From positions 1 to 53,118 of the forward strand of contig JAHCBA010000045.1 of NCBI GenBank assembly GCA_019634625.1: a stretch of DNA of 53,118 bases, read 5' to 3'. This DNA is from Verrucomicrobiia bacterium. GTDB lineage: Bacteria; Verrucomicrobiota; Verrucomicrobiia; Limisphaerales; CAIMTB01. The translations under genes were made by a program, and so were the position numbers. Positions 1 to 9,039 of the stretch are shown one piece after another. The notes under the pieces are model-generated. The model had not been told where the DNA came from and searched no databases. It saw only the letters and a program-made list of their open reading frames with translations. Every line of letters starts with the position of its first letter. The first letter of the stretch is position 1.

Positions 1-176
1 GAAATAATAAGACAGACAGAGTGCTATTGATTGTTGACCAGGTATTCATTCGGGCTTGGAGGGAGGGGGCGGGGTGGGTGAGGTGCAAATAGACTGAAAT
101 TCTGTGCATATGCACGCAGTTTAAGGTGATTCCGGGGCGGTTGCTTCGGGGATGTGGGTTCTCATAGGGTGGCCGG

Positions 177-761
177 GTGCGTTGGCGAGTCGTGGCATGG
201 TTATTCGGCGTGGGTCTTGCGGTGGCGGGGTGCGACCGGGAGGCGGTGTCGGTGTCTGGGCGGCCGGGGACGGCACCGGGGGCGCCTGTGGCACCGGCCA
301 CAACCGGGTTGGGGGGGGCAGGTTCGCCCTGGCTGGACGATGGACGACCGCAGGCGGGGCTGCCGCGGATGCGGTTGTATTTGGGGGCGCACGAACTGGA
401 TGCGGAACTGGCGCTGACGACGGCGGCGATCCAGAAGGGGATGATGTGGCGGACCAACGTGGCGGAGACGGAGGGGATGCTCTTTGTGTTCGGACGGCCG
501 CATCAGACGGCGTTCTGGATGAAGAATGTCCCGATCGACATCGATGTGGCGTACCTGGACACCGAGGGGATCATCCGGGAGATCCACCGGTTGGAGCGGT
601 TCAACACGAACCCGGTTCCGGCGCGGACGGACACCATTCAGTTTGCGCTGGAGACGGCGGAGGGATGGTTTGAGCGGCGCGGGATCGGGCCGGGGGTGAT
701 GGTGCGGACGGACCGTGGATCGTTGCGGGAGACCTTTGCGGGTGCGGGGCCGAGACCCTGA
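177..761 (+). CDS. DUF192 family lipoprotein
   Basis: The protein has 194 residues and starts at GTG 177. Its N-terminus is a lipoprotein signal: a short basic start, a hydrophobic stretch and the lipobox AVAGC, which puts the acylated Cys at residue 19. After a Pro/Gly-rich linker the C-terminal ~120 residues match the small DUF192 domain, with the segments GMLFVF, FWMKNVPIDIDVAYLD and a closing A-L-E-x-x-x-G-W-F-like stretch. DUF192 proteins are small exported beta-barrel proteins without a settled function. The stop lies 4 bp before hemL, so the two are probably co-transcribed. Family assignment is good; function is unknown. Confidence 0.85.
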   Translation: MRWRVVAWLFGVGLAVAGCDREAVSVSGRPGTAPGAPVAPATTGLGGAGSPWLDDGRPQAGLPRMRLYLGAHELDAELALTTAAIQKGMMWRTNVAETEGMLFVFGRPHQTAFWMKNVPIDIDVAYLDTEGIIREIHRLERFNTNPVPARTDTIQFALETAEGWFERRGIGPGVMVRTDRGSLRETFAGAGPRP

Positions 762-765
762 AATC

Positions 766-2058
766 ATGAAACGACCGAATTCGGAGCGACTGTTCGAGGA
801 GGCGTTGCGGCTCATGCCCGGCGGGGTGAATTCGCCGGTGCGGGCGTTTCGCGCGGTGGGCGGGACACCCTTTTTTGCGCGGCGGGCGGCCGGTGCGCGG
901 GTGTGGGATGCGGACGACCGGGAGTATATCGACTACGTGGGGACCTGGGGGCCGGCGATTCACGGGCATGCCTTTCCGCCGATCATCCGGGCCGTGCAGG
1001 AGGCGGCGGAACGGGGAACCAGCTTCGGGATACCGAATCCGCTGGAGGTGGAGATGGCGCGGTTGATCCGGGAGCTGGTGCCGTCGGTGGAGAAGGTGCG
1101 GTTCACCAATTCGGGGACGGAGGCGTGCCTGACGGCGGTTCGGCTGGCGCGAGGGGCGACGGGGCGGGATCTGATGGTGAAGTTTGCGGGCTGCTACCAC
1201 GGGCATGTGGATGCGTTGCTGGTGAAGGCGGGGTCGGGGGCGTTGACCTTGGGGCAGCCTGACAGTGCGGGGATCCCGGCGGAGGTGGCACGGCACACGG
1301 TGGTGTTGCCGTTCAATGATTTCGAGGCGGCGCAGGCGCTGTTCCGGGAGCGGGGCCGGGAGATTGCGGGGTTGATTCTCGAGCCGGTGCCGGCCAATGC
1401 GGGGCTGTATCTGCCGAAGCCGGGTTACCTCGAGGAACTCCGGAGGTTGACGGACGAGAGCGGGGCCCTGCTGATCTTTGACGAGGTGATGACGGGGTTT
1501 CGGCTGGCGCGGGGCGGGGCGCAGGAGGTGTACGGGATCCGGCCGGATCTGAGTTGTTTTGGGAAGATCATCGGGGGCGGGCTTCCCGTGGGTGCGATTG
1601 GAGGGCGCGGGGACGTGATGGACCGGCTGGCACCGGTGGGGCCGGTGTACCAGGCGGGGACGTTGAGCGGGAATCCGCTGGCGATGGCGGCGGGGTTGGC
1701 CTCGCTGGAGGCGCTGCGGGATGGGGCGGCCTACGGCCGGCTCGAGGCCCTGGGGTCGAGGCTGGAGGACGGGTTGCGGGAGGCGGCCCGGCGACACGGG
1801 ATACCGATGCGGTTGCAGCGTCTGGGGTCGTTGTTCTGCGGGTATTTCACGGACCGCGAGGTACACAGTCTGGACGACGCGATGACGTCGGATCGGGCCC
1901 GGTTTGCGCGGTTCTTTCACGGGTTGCTGGATCGCGGCGTGTACCTGGCGCCATCGCAGTTCGAGGCGGGGTTTGTGTCCACGGCGCACACGGAAGCGGA
2001 CCTGGAGACCACGGTGCGCTGCGCTTCGGAGGCCCTGGCGGAACTCGCACGGGGATAA
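766..2058 (+). CDS. hemL: glutamate-1-semialdehyde 2,1-aminomutase
   Basis: This PLP enzyme converts glutamate-1-semialdehyde to 5-aminolevulinate, the C5-route precursor of haem and other tetrapyrroles. The 430-residue length is typical. Visible family features are the N-terminal PGGVNSPVRAF segment, the NSGTEA phosphate-binding loop, the YHGH motif, the LIFDEVMTGFR segment with the cofactor-binding Asp, and SCFGKIIGGGLPVGA, whose Lys (residue ~267) forms the Schiff base. ATG 766 is chosen because the protein then begins MKRPNSERLF; an in-frame upstream start at 715 would only add residues overlapping the previous gene. It is tightly packed between the DUF192 gene (4 bp) and ruvX (5 bp), which suggests one transcript. 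Confidence 0.97.
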   Translation: MKRPNSERLFEEALRLMPGGVNSPVRAFRAVGGTPFFARRAAGARVWDADDREYIDYVGTWGPAIHGHAFPPIIRAVQEAAERGTSFGIPNPLEVEMARLIRELVPSVEKVRFTNSGTEACLTAVRLARGATGRDLMVKFAGCYHGHVDALLVKAGSGALTLGQPDSAGIPAEVARHTVVLPFNDFEAAQALFRERGREIAGLILEPVPANAGLYLPKPGYLEELRRLTDESGALLIFDEVMTGFRLARGGAQEVYGIRPDLSCFGKIIGGGLPVGAIGGRGDVMDRLAPVGPVYQAGTLSGNPLAMAAGLASLEALRDGAAYGRLEALGSRLEDGLREAARRHGIPMRLQRLGSLFCGYFTDREVHSLDDAMTSDRARFARFFHGLLDRGVYLAPSQFEAGFVSTAHTEADLETTVRCASEALAELARG

Positions 2059-2063
2059 GGGCC

Positions 2064-2504
2064 ATGCGCATTCTGGCATTGGATCACGGGACGGTGCGGA
2101 TTGGGGCGGCGGTGAGCGACGAGCTGGGGATGCTGGCGCATCCGATCGAGCACCTGCCGGCCGAGCCGGCGGCGACGTTTCTCGAGCGGTTGCGCGGGGT
2201 GCTGCGGGAGAAGGAGGTGTCGTTGATCGTCGTCGGGTTGCCGCGAAACATGGACGGGTCGCGCGGCCCGGCGGTGGAAAAGGTGGAGGTATTCGTGCAG
2301 TTCCTGAAGGAGGCGGTGGCCATTCCGGTGCGGACATGGGACGAGCGGCTTACCACGACGCAGGCGCACCGGATGCTGGCGGAGCGCGGTTTGAGGGAGC
2401 GGGAGCGTCGGGGACGGGTGGATTCATCGGCGGCCGCGGTCCTGCTGCAGAGCTACCTCGATGCGCAGGCGGCGGGGGGTGCAGGGGGAACGACCGGGGT
2501 TTGA
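2064..2504 (+). CDS. ruvX: RuvX/YqgF family RNase H-fold nuclease
   Basis: This is a 146-residue YqgF-family protein, a small RNase H-fold nuclease implicated in pre-16S rRNA 5' processing and also described as a putative Holliday-junction resolvase. The sequence shows the N-terminal ALDHGTVRIGAAVSD motif with the first acidic residue, the VVGLPRNMDGS strand and turn, WDERLTT with the second acidic position, and the C-terminal VDSSAAAVLLQSYLD helix with the last Asp. ATG 2064 lies 5 bp after hemL and gives the standard family length. The stop is 3 bp before truA, so this is part of the same compact cluster. Confidence 0.93.
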   Translation: MRILALDHGTVRIGAAVSDELGMLAHPIEHLPAEPAATFLERLRGVLREKEVSLIVVGLPRNMDGSRGPAVEKVEVFVQFLKEAVAIPVRTWDERLTTTQAHRMLAERGLRERERRGRVDSSAAAVLLQSYLDAQAAGGAGGTTGV

Positions 2505-2507
2505 GGT

Positions 2508-3311
2508 GTGGACGGGTCCGAGCCAGCGGCGGCCGGGGGTGGCGTGGTGAGGTTGCGCCTGGTGGTGGCCTACGACGGGACGGGGTATCAGGGGTGGCAG
2601 ACGCAGACGATCGGGCAGGGCGTGCAGGAGAAGGTTGAGGAGGCCTTGCGCCGGGTGTTCCCGGGGGCGGGGGCGTTGCATGGGTCGAGCCGGACCGACA
2701 CGGGCGTGCATGCACTGGGGATGGTGGCGCATGTGGATCTTCCCCGGGGGGAGTGGCGGATGCCGGGTTGGAAGGCGGTGCTGGCGGTGAACGCCCATCT
2801 GCCTGGGGACATCCGGGTGATGGGGGTGCGGCGGGCCCGTCCGGATTTCCATGCGCGCTTCCAGGCGATCTCGAAGGAATACCGGTACCGGATCTGGAAC
2901 GGACCGGCGGAGAATCCGCTGCTTCGTCACCAGGCGTGGCATGTGCCGCGACCGCTGGATCGGGGGGCGATGCGGGAGGCGGCCCGGCACCTGGTGGGGC
3001 GGCACGACTTTGCGTCGTTCACGGCCAACCCCGGCTACGCGAGGGCCAGCACGGTGCGGACGATTCTGAGGTGCGAAGTGGTGGGGCGATCGCGGGAGGT
3101 GACGGTGGTGATCGAGGGGACGGGATTTCTCTACAAGATGTGCCGGGGCATTGCGGGCACCCTGGTGCAGGTCGGATTGGGGCGCATCGACGTCCGGGAC
3201 ATGGCGGGGATACTGGAGCGACGGGACCGGCGGGTGGCGGGCATGACGGCGCCGGCCCACGGGTTGGTGTTGTGGCGGGTGCGGTATGGGAGGGACGGGG
3301 AGCAGGTCTGA
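2508..3311 (+). CDS. truA: tRNA pseudouridine(38-40) synthase
   Basis: TruA isomerises uridines 38-40 in the tRNA anticodon arm. The YDGTGYQGWQ N-terminal motif is followed by SSRTDTGVHALG, in which Asp64 (counted from GTG 2508) is the catalytic nucleophile. FHARFQAISKEYRYRI and GTGFLYKMCRGIAGTLVQVG are the other expected TruA segments. The length of 267 residues is normal. The first dozen residues are Gly/Ala-rich and not conserved, so translation could instead begin at the paired GTG codons at 2544/2547, giving a start like VRLRLVVAYDG. It closes the compact hemL-ruvX-truA cluster. Confidence 0.95.
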   Translation: MDGSEPAAAGGGVVRLRLVVAYDGTGYQGWQTQTIGQGVQEKVEEALRRVFPGAGALHGSSRTDTGVHALGMVAHVDLPRGEWRMPGWKAVLAVNAHLPGDIRVMGVRRARPDFHARFQAISKEYRYRIWNGPAENPLLRHQAWHVPRPLDRGAMREAARHLVGRHDFASFTANPGYARASTVRTILRCEVVGRSREVTVVIEGTGFLYKMCRGIAGTLVQVGLGRIDVRDMAGILERRDRRVAGMTAPAHGLVLWRVRYGRDGEQV

Positions 3312-3388
3312 GCTGTCCGATGGGGAGGCGCTGCATCGGAGCAGCAGTCCTGAGTTGACTTGGGTGCATCCATGCAAATCGTGGATCC

Positions 3389-3610
3389 GTGCAAAAGCTT
3401 CAGGTTCTCTTTCCTGATCCGATGATGCGGCGGCTTCGCGAGGAGGCGGACCGCGAGGATGTACCGCTCAGCGAGATCATCCGTAAGGCGACAGCACACT
3501 GGCTGGATCGTTTGCCGTCGCAGGCGAGGCGGTTGACGCGTGTTCCGGTGGTTGATGCCGGGCGGTGCCTGCTGGACGCGGATGGGATGAAGGAGGCGCT
3601 GCATGAATAG
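3389..3610 (+). CDS. ribbon-helix-helix antitoxin-like protein (orphan)
   Basis: This 73-residue protein looks like a CopG/RHH-type antitoxin: a short N-terminal beta strand (LQVLFPDPMMRRL), then two amphipathic helices around REEADREDVPLSEIIRKAT with the usual S-E-I/V-I-R pattern, and a flexible C-terminal tail. The start is GTG 3389. Such proteins dimerise, bind their own operator and neutralise a partner toxin. A toxin start codon overlaps its stop (ATG 3603 inside CAT GAA TAG), but that second frame ends after 16 codons. It therefore appears to be an orphaned antitoxin. A TTGACT box lies about 30 bp upstream, without a convincing -10. Confidence 0.6.
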   Translation: MQKLQVLFPDPMMRRLREEADREDVPLSEIIRKATAHWLDRLPSQARRLTRVPVVDAGRCLLDADGMKEALHE

Positions 3611-3653
3611 CGTGGATGACCCATCCCATCGACGGATGAGGCGCCATTGCTAG
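3603..3653 (+). pseudogene. 5' stub of a PIN-type toxin gene
   Basis: An ATG overlaps the stop of the ribbon-helix-helix gene, the typical arrangement in VapBC-like operons. The frame reads MNSVD and then loses all similarity, stopping at 3651-3653 after 16 residues. MNSVD is the usual opening of PIN-domain toxins, which continue with a D-T-N-hydrophobic segment carrying the first catalytic Asp. I infer that nearly the whole toxin was deleted just after codon 5, fusing the stub to the tail of the neighbouring convergent gene. The identification rests on five residues plus context. Confidence 0.4.
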
Positions 3654-5047
3654 GGCGCCACGGTGCATGGGGCGAGGACGGCGTCGCGCATGCCGTGGAT
3701 GATCTTCTTGTCGGCGGGGCAGAGGGTGGCGAGGACGCCGCCGAGGTGGGGGCGGGCGGCATCGCGGTCACCGACGACGAAGTAGTAGGGGGACAGGCGG
3801 ACGCGTCCGGGCATGGGGACGGGGGTGGCATGGTCGAAGTCGAACCAGGCGGTCTGGGTGAGGGCGGGTTTGTGGTAGCGCTGGAGGACGTGGGGGGCGC
3901 GGGGCCAGTTGGCGAGGGCCTGATCGACGGCGACGGACCAGTCGGCGGAGCTGAGGTCGCTGCCGAGGAAGACGCCGCGGGCGCCCCAGGCCTGGTCGGA
4001 GTATCCGGAGATTTTGAGGATGAGATCGCGATCGCGCTGGGAGAGGGCCTTGAGCTGGTGCCAGTCGGTGAGGCCGAGTTCGGGGATGGCGGCGTGGGGG
4101 GGGATGGGGGTGGGATCGAGGGCCCAGGAGTACGGGACGAGGCGCAGGAGGCGTTGCAGGAAGGCCTCGCCGAGTTCCTGGCGCCAGAAGTCGCGGAGGT
4201 GGCGGTTCCAGAGGAGGGCGAGGAGGAGTTTTTCTTCGAAGAGGGGTTTCGGAGGGGGGGTGAGGGTGAGGTGACCGTCGCGTGCGGCTTGGAAGGCGGG
4301 GGCGGCGGCCGGGACATTGGGAAGATCGAACAGTTCGAAGAAGCGATAGACGGCATCACCGTCCTGCCAGTTGCGAAAGTCCTGGGGCCGGACGTGAAAG
4401 CGGTCCGGGTCGAGCTGGGCGGCGAGCCATTCCATTTCGGGGCGGTAGGTGGCGGATTCCTCGGAGATGACGAGGTGGACACGGGGAGCGGCGCCGAAGA
4501 TGCCGGCGAAGCCTTCGCGCATGGCGTGGTCCGAGCCGAGGAACGGGGGGGCATCGGCGGGGGCGGTTTCCCGGTAAGCCTGGTAGAGCCAGGTGGTGAG
4601 GCCGATGCCGCCGGGGACGGAATCGAGTTCGGTGATGGCGAGGCCGTTGTCGGTGAGGAGGAGGTCCGGGCGGATGACCCTGGGGACCTCGTTACGGAAG
4701 GCGGGATCGCGTTGCCAGGCGATGAGTTCGGGCGGCTTGCCCTGGTCGAGCCAGCGGGCGACCCAGTCGGGGGCTTTGCCGGCGATGCTGCGTCGGTAGA
4801 GGAGATTGGCGGCGCGATAGAACTGGAGAAGGACGCGGCCGAGGGATTCGATTTCGCGGGCGAGGGGGGGTGGGAGCGGAAAGGGGTCCAGGGCGATCCG
4901 CCAGTGGAGGTCGGCGAAGAGACCGCCGGGCGGGAGCCGGTCGCGGATCTGGCGGGGGCGATCGGACGGTTCGGTGGAGGGCGGGGTGGGGGCTTGGGAA
5001 GCGGCCACGCACGAGGCTAACGGGGGTTGGGGGGTGGGGTCACGCAT
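3650..5047 (-). CDS. conserved hypothetical protein, possibly ATP-grasp-like
   Basis: This is a 465-residue soluble protein that I do not recognise with certainty. It has no signal peptide or membrane segment; the first ~45 residues are Pro-rich and probably disordered. The segment [20 protein letters not shown] followed by GIG, and later [19 protein letters not shown], resemble the substrate and nucleotide loops of circularly permuted ATP-grasp proteins, and acidic/Asn residues near the C-terminus would fit metal binding. This is a weak structural analogy, not a family match. It begins 74 bp from the divergent sensor-kinase start. Its stop overlaps the toxin stub on the other strand, so its 3' flank has probably been rearranged. 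Confidence 0.6.
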   Translation of the reverse strand: MRDPTPQPPLASCVAASQAPTPPSTEPSDRPRQIRDRLPPGGLFADLHWRIALDPFPLPPPLAREIESLGRVLLQFYRAANLLYRRSIAGKAPDWVARWLDQGKPPELIAWQRDPAFRNEVPRVIRPDLLLTDNGLAITELDSVPGGIGLTTWLYQAYRETAPADAPPFLGSDHAMREGFAGIFGAAPRVHLVISEESATYRPEMEWLAAQLDPDRFHVRPQDFRNWQDGDAVYRFFELFDLPNVPAAAPAFQAARDGHLTLTPPPKPLFEEKLLLALLWNRHLRDFWRQELGEAFLQRLLRLVPYSWALDPTPIPPHAAIPELGLTDWHQLKALSQRDRDLILKISGYSDQAWGARGVFLGSDLSSADWSVAVDQALANWPRAPHVLQRYHKPALTQTAWFDFDHATPVPMPGRVRLSPYYFVVGDRDAARPHLGGVLATLCPADKKIIHGMRDAVLAPCTVAP

Positions 5048-5121
5048 TCAAGCGGGGGAGTGGGAGGGCCGATAGTGAGAGAGAGCCTGAGCGTCGGTTG
5101 ACGCATTGCGCAGGGTTTGCT

Positions 5122-8100
5122 GTGTTGACGATCGAACTTCCTTTCCTGGGACCGGTCCCCTCGCGGTGGTGGAGGGGTGCCGCGCGCGGACTGGTGTTTC
5201 TCGGCGGATGGCTGGCGCTGGCGGGGCAGGCGATGGGGGATTCCGGGGCATCGGAGGATTCGATTCGGGGCACGATGGACGGCATTTCCGCCTACTGGCA
5301 GGTGCCGGACGAGCATCGCGAAGGGCGGCACCCGGTGGATATGTCGGTGGTGGTGCTTTACCACGACCGGCACTGGGGGGTGGGGTATTACGAGGATGAA
5401 GCGGGGAACCGGGGTTATCTGCCGGTGAGCCGGGAGGCCCCGGCGTTGGAGGTGGGTCAGCGGGTCCGGGTGCGGGGCGAGACCGATTGGAAGAGCGGTA
5501 TTTTTGGAGCGGGGACGACGAAGGAAGTTCTGTCGATGGGGGCGGGATGGGAGCCTCTGCGGATTGAGGAGGGTTGGGAGGAGCACGAGCGGTACGATCT
5601 ACGCTGGGTGGAAGTCGAGGGGCCGGTGGTGCGGACCATCGAGAGCGACGAGCATCATCTGGAGGTGCAGATTCAGAACGCCGGATTCCTGGTGACCGGG
5701 CGGATTCTGCTGAAGGACCGGTTTGTCCCGGTTCCGCAGGTGAGCGGGGCGCGGGTGCGACTGAGGGGCGTCTTGACGCGAACCATGGATCCGCAGGGGA
5801 GGCTGACGGCGGTGGAGGTTTGGGCGGGCCATCCGGGATTGATCGAGATTTCGGGCTGGCAGCGGGAGGATCCGCGATTCGAGGTGCCCGTCCGAGACAT
5901 TGGAGATCTGGACACGGTGGCCGGGGGCACGCTGGTCCGCGTGCGAGGCGAGGTGCGCGAACACGAGGCGGGGTTGCAGGTGACGATTCGCGATGCGACG
6001 GGCCAGGTACGGGTGCGGACATTGCAGGCGCGGCGGCTGCGTCCCGGGGGGGAGGTGGAAGCGGTGGGCCGGGCGGCGAGAGCGGGAATTGAGACGCGGC
6101 TGGAGGATGGTTGGGTGCGTCTGGTGTCGTCCGATCGAAGACGTGAGCCGGTGCCGGCGACGGGTCTTCCCAGGCTGCGGGTGGTGGAACAGGTACGGGA
6201 ACTGGCCCGGGAGCAGGCCGCGCTGGGGTATCCGGTGGGGTTGCACGGAGTGGTGACCTGGTCGCATCCGGGTGCACCGACGCTGTTTCTGGAGGACGCG
6301 ACGGGGGGGCTTCAGGTGCGCCTGTCCGAGGCGGATCGCGAGCGGCCGCCGCTGCCGGGCATGGGTGTCTTGATTTCCGGAGTGACGGAACCGGGCCTGT
6401 ACGCTCCGGTGGTGCGGGCGACGCAGGTTCGGGAGGGTGTTTCGATGGGGCTGCCCGAGGCCCGGCAGGTGACGTTGGACCATGCGCGGGCGGGGATCGA
6501 GGAGGGGCAGCGGATCGAATTGACGGGCTACCTGCGGGAGGTTGGGGGTGGGGATGGTTGGAGCCGGATGCGGCTGGCGACGCCCCGGGGCCGGTTTGAG
6601 GCGCGGTTGCCGTACGACGAGACGCTGGCGGGGTTGGTGGGAGGGATTGTGAGGGTGCAGGGCGTTTGCGTGGCCGGAGCCAACGACTCCCATCAACTGA
6701 CCGGGATCGAGTTGTGGCTGCCGTCGTCGGACGGGGTGGTGGTGGATGTGGCCCCGACCGAGGATCCGTTTGGGTTGCCCATGCGAAGCCTGGAGAGTCT
6801 GGGACGCTTCGGGACGTTCCGGTCCCTGCACCGTCTGGTGCGGGTTTCGGGCGTGGTGCGATTGCATGTGCCCGGGCAGTACATGGTGATTGAGGAGGGG
6901 GAGGATGCGGCGTGGGTGTGGAGCCGGAACACCGAGCCGGTCGTACCCGGCACGGTGGTTGACGTGGTGGGATTGCCCGGGCGGGACGGGCAGGCCCTGA
7001 TGGTTTACGAGGGCAGTTACCGGGTGAGGCGGGTGGGAGCGGAACCGCCGGCGACGGAGTTGACGGATGTTGCGACGGCGAATCCGGCGTGGGTCCACCG
7101 GTTGACCCGGCTGGACGGGGTGGTGCTGGACGTGTTCGGCGGGGAGGAGGGGCTTCACATGGTGTTGGAGAAGGACAGCGCTGCGTTCAAGGCATGGCTG
7201 GCGCCCAACACCTTGTGGGCCGGGGGTCCGATTCGGCGGGCGTGGGCACCGGGGAGCCGGGTACGGCTGACCGGGGTGTACAATCCTGCACAGGAGGAGG
7301 ACGAGGCGATGGCCGGGGGTGTCCGGATCCAGATGAGGGCTCCGTCGGATGTCGAACTGTTGCAGGCGGCACCGTGGTGGAATCTGCGTCGGGCGGCGGG
7401 GGTGAGCCTGGGTCTTGGGGTGTGCGCCTTGATGGGATTGGGATGGGCGGTGTCGCTGCAGCGGCGGGTACGGAGTCAGACCGGGGAGATCCGGGCGCAG
7501 AACGAGGATCTGGTGCGGGCACGGGATGCGGCGGAGGCGGCGACCCGGGCGAAGAGCGTGTTTCTGGCGAACATGAGCCACGAGATCCGGACGCCGATGA
7601 ACGGGGTGATCGGGATGACCCAGTTGCTGCTGGGGACGCCGTTGACGAAGGAGCAGTCCTCGATGGCGGCGACCTTGCGGGACAGCGCGGAGTCGTTGTT
7701 GAACGTGCTGAACGACATTCTCGACGTCTCGAAGATCGAGGCCGGGAAGGTTGACCTGGAGCGGGTCCAGTTCGATGTGCGGGAGACCGTCCGCTCGGTG
7801 ACGGCGCTGCTGGGTCCGAAAGCGACGGAGAAGGGGATCGGGATGGTGGCGGAATTGGGGGCTGAAGTGCCGGGGAAAGTCTGGGGCGATCCGCTTCGGG
7901 TGCGGCAGGTGCTGCTGAACCTGGTGGGCAACGCGATCAAGTTTACCCGGCGCGGGGAGGTGCGGGTGGGGGTTGACGTGGAGGAGAGCGGGGGGATGGG
8001 CGCGCTGCCGGTCTGCCTTCGGTTCACCGTGGCGGACACCGGGTTGGGCATTTCCGAGGAGGCCCGGAGCCGGTTGTTCCAACCCTTCACGCAGGCGGAC

Positions 8101-8754
8101 AGTTCGACCACGCGGCGTTTTGGGGGGACGGGGTTGGGGCTGGCGATTGCGCGGCAGCTTGTGGAATTGATGCACGGTCGGATCGACGTGCGGAGCGCGG
8201 TGGGGAAGGGATCGGTGTTCACCTTCACGGCGCGGTTTGGGGCCGGCGAGGGCGAGGGCAGGGAGCGGACGACGTCGCGACCGGAACCGGGGATGCCCGA
8301 CACCGGAGGCATGGGGGCGCCGGCACTGGGCGGCGGTGGCGGGAGCGGGGTGGACCGGAACGGATGCCTGGCGGGCCTGCGGGTGCTGCTGGCGGAGGAC
8401 AACCCTGTGAACCGGATGGTGGGCGTCCAGTTTGTGCGGAAGCTCGGGTGTGATGTCGTGGTGGCGAAGGATGGGCTGGAGGTGTTGCAGGCGATGGAGC
8501 GGGCGACGTTCGATGCGATCCTGATGGATGGTCACATGCCGGAGCTGGACGGGTACGAGACGACGCGGCGGCTGCGGGAACATCCGCGGCACCGCGGGGT
8601 GCGGATCATTGCGTTGACCGCGGATGCGATGAGCGGGGATCGGGAGCGATGCCTGGCGGCGGGGATGGATGATTACCTCAGCAAGCCGATCCGGATGGAG
8701 GCCTTGCGGGCGGCATTGGAGCGGGTTCGGTCCGGGGTGTGTGCCGGTGCGTGA
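5122..8754 (+). CDS. hybrid sensor histidine kinase with OB-like repeat sensor region
   Basis: The protein has about 1210 residues from GTG 5122; longer in-frame starts would run into the divergent gene. A signal/anchor segment at ~20-40 is followed by ~700 beta-rich residues in which strands of the form V-R-V-x-G recur near residues 112, 163, 211, 272, 371, 465, 510, 572, 663 and 713, suggesting tandem OB-like barrels. A membrane helix lies at ~758-780, then a short coiled coil. HisKA follows with the phospho-His in [11 protein letters not shown] (residue ~820), HATPase_c with [10 protein letters not shown] and GTGLGLAI, and a C-terminal receiver with the AEDN acidic pair and phospho-Asp ~1136 in [11 protein letters not shown]. 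No separate regulator is adjacent, so output may go through its own receiver or an unlinked partner. Confidence 0.88.
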   Translation: MLTIELPFLGPVPSRWWRGAARGLVFLGGWLALAGQAMGDSGASEDSIRGTMDGISAYWQVPDEHREGRHPVDMSVVVLYHDRHWGVGYYEDEAGNRGYLPVSREAPALEVGQRVRVRGETDWKSGIFGAGTTKEVLSMGAGWEPLRIEEGWEEHERYDLRWVEVEGPVVRTIESDEHHLEVQIQNAGFLVTGRILLKDRFVPVPQVSGARVRLRGVLTRTMDPQGRLTAVEVWAGHPGLIEISGWQREDPRFEVPVRDIGDLDTVAGGTLVRVRGEVREHEAGLQVTIRDATGQVRVRTLQARRLRPGGEVEAVGRAARAGIETRLEDGWVRLVSSDRRREPVPATGLPRLRVVEQVRELAREQAALGYPVGLHGVVTWSHPGAPTLFLEDATGGLQVRLSEADRERPPLPGMGVLISGVTEPGLYAPVVRATQVREGVSMGLPEARQVTLDHARAGIEEGQRIELTGYLREVGGGDGWSRMRLATPRGRFEARLPYDETLAGLVGGIVRVQGVCVAGANDSHQLTGIELWLPSSDGVVVDVAPTEDPFGLPMRSLESLGRFGTFRSLHRLVRVSGVVRLHVPGQYMVIEEGEDAAWVWSRNTEPVVPGTVVDVVGLPGRDGQALMVYEGSYRVRRVGAEPPATELTDVATANPAWVHRLTRLDGVVLDVFGGEEGLHMVLEKDSAAFKAWLAPNTLWAGGPIRRAWAPGSRVRLTGVYNPAQEEDEAMAGGVRIQMRAPSDVELLQAAPWWNLRRAAGVSLGLGVCALMGLGWAVSLQRRVRSQTGEIRAQNEDLVRARDAAEAATRAKSVFLANMSHEIRTPMNGVIGMTQLLLGTPLTKEQSSMAATLRDSAESLLNVLNDILDVSKIEAGKVDLERVQFDVRETVRSVTALLGPKATEKGIGMVAELGAEVPGKVWGDPLRVRQVLLNLVGNAIKFTRRGEVRVGVDVEESGGMGALPVCLRFTVADTGLGISEEARSRLFQPFTQADSSTTRRFGGTGLGLAIARQLVELMHGRIDVRSAVGKGSVFTFTARFGAGEGEGRERTTSRPEPGMPDTGGMGAPALGGGGGSGVDRNGCLAGLRVLLAEDNPVNRMVGVQFVRKLGCDVVVAKDGLEVLQAMERATFDAILMDGHMPELDGYETTRRLREHPRHRGVRIIALTADAMSGDRERCLAAGMDDYLSKPIRMEALRAALERVRSGVCAGA

Positions 8755-8810
8755 GTGTACCGGGTGGAGCTGTTACCGGGCGGACCGGGGTCTGGCGGGG
8801 GATGCGGGTC

Positions 8811-8970
8811 GTGCATCCCGGAGTTGTGGGGAGAGGCGCGAACTTCGCGAAGCGTCGCCTCGGAGGGCCGGGTTCCACGAGGCCGCAACGGTGTGGAGCG
8901 TTGGGTTGAGGACTCGCGGAGCTCGTCCCTCCGATGCGTTGCCTCCTCACCCAAAAAATCTGGGATGCAC
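8811..8970. repeat. 160-bp dispersed nested-hairpin element, copy A
   Basis: This element is bounded by the inverted ends GTGCATCCC and GGGATGCAC. Inside lie further pairs: a CGGAGGG arm near the left third, a CCCTCCG arm near the right third, and a GAGCTC core in the right half. A second copy at 36395-36554 has the same length and the same ends, and partial copies occur elsewhere. It fills the gap between the hybrid kinase and menG, and contains no ORF of its own that looks real. It resembles a MITE or REP-type non-autonomous repeat. Confidence 0.85.
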
Positions 8971-9039
8971 CGGGATGCGGGCGGAGCGAAGGGCCGGGCT
9001 TTTCTTGGGAAGCGGGGGTGCCTAGGGTTTCGGCGAGGC

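Noticed and set aside
601-2337. A 578-residue minus-strand open frame opposite hemL and ruvX
   Set aside because: It is Pro/Arg-rich with no motif and lies fully antisense to well-recognised genes; such shadows are expected in very GC-rich DNA.
5599-8592. A 997-residue minus-strand open frame opposite the hybrid kinase
   Set aside because: It is His/Pro/Arg-rich, low-complexity and antisense to a clear kinase and receiver; no family feature.
8755-9039. Coding extension upstream of menG
   Set aside because: The in-frame sequence is the 160-bp dispersed element and does not resemble a methyltransferase N-terminus.
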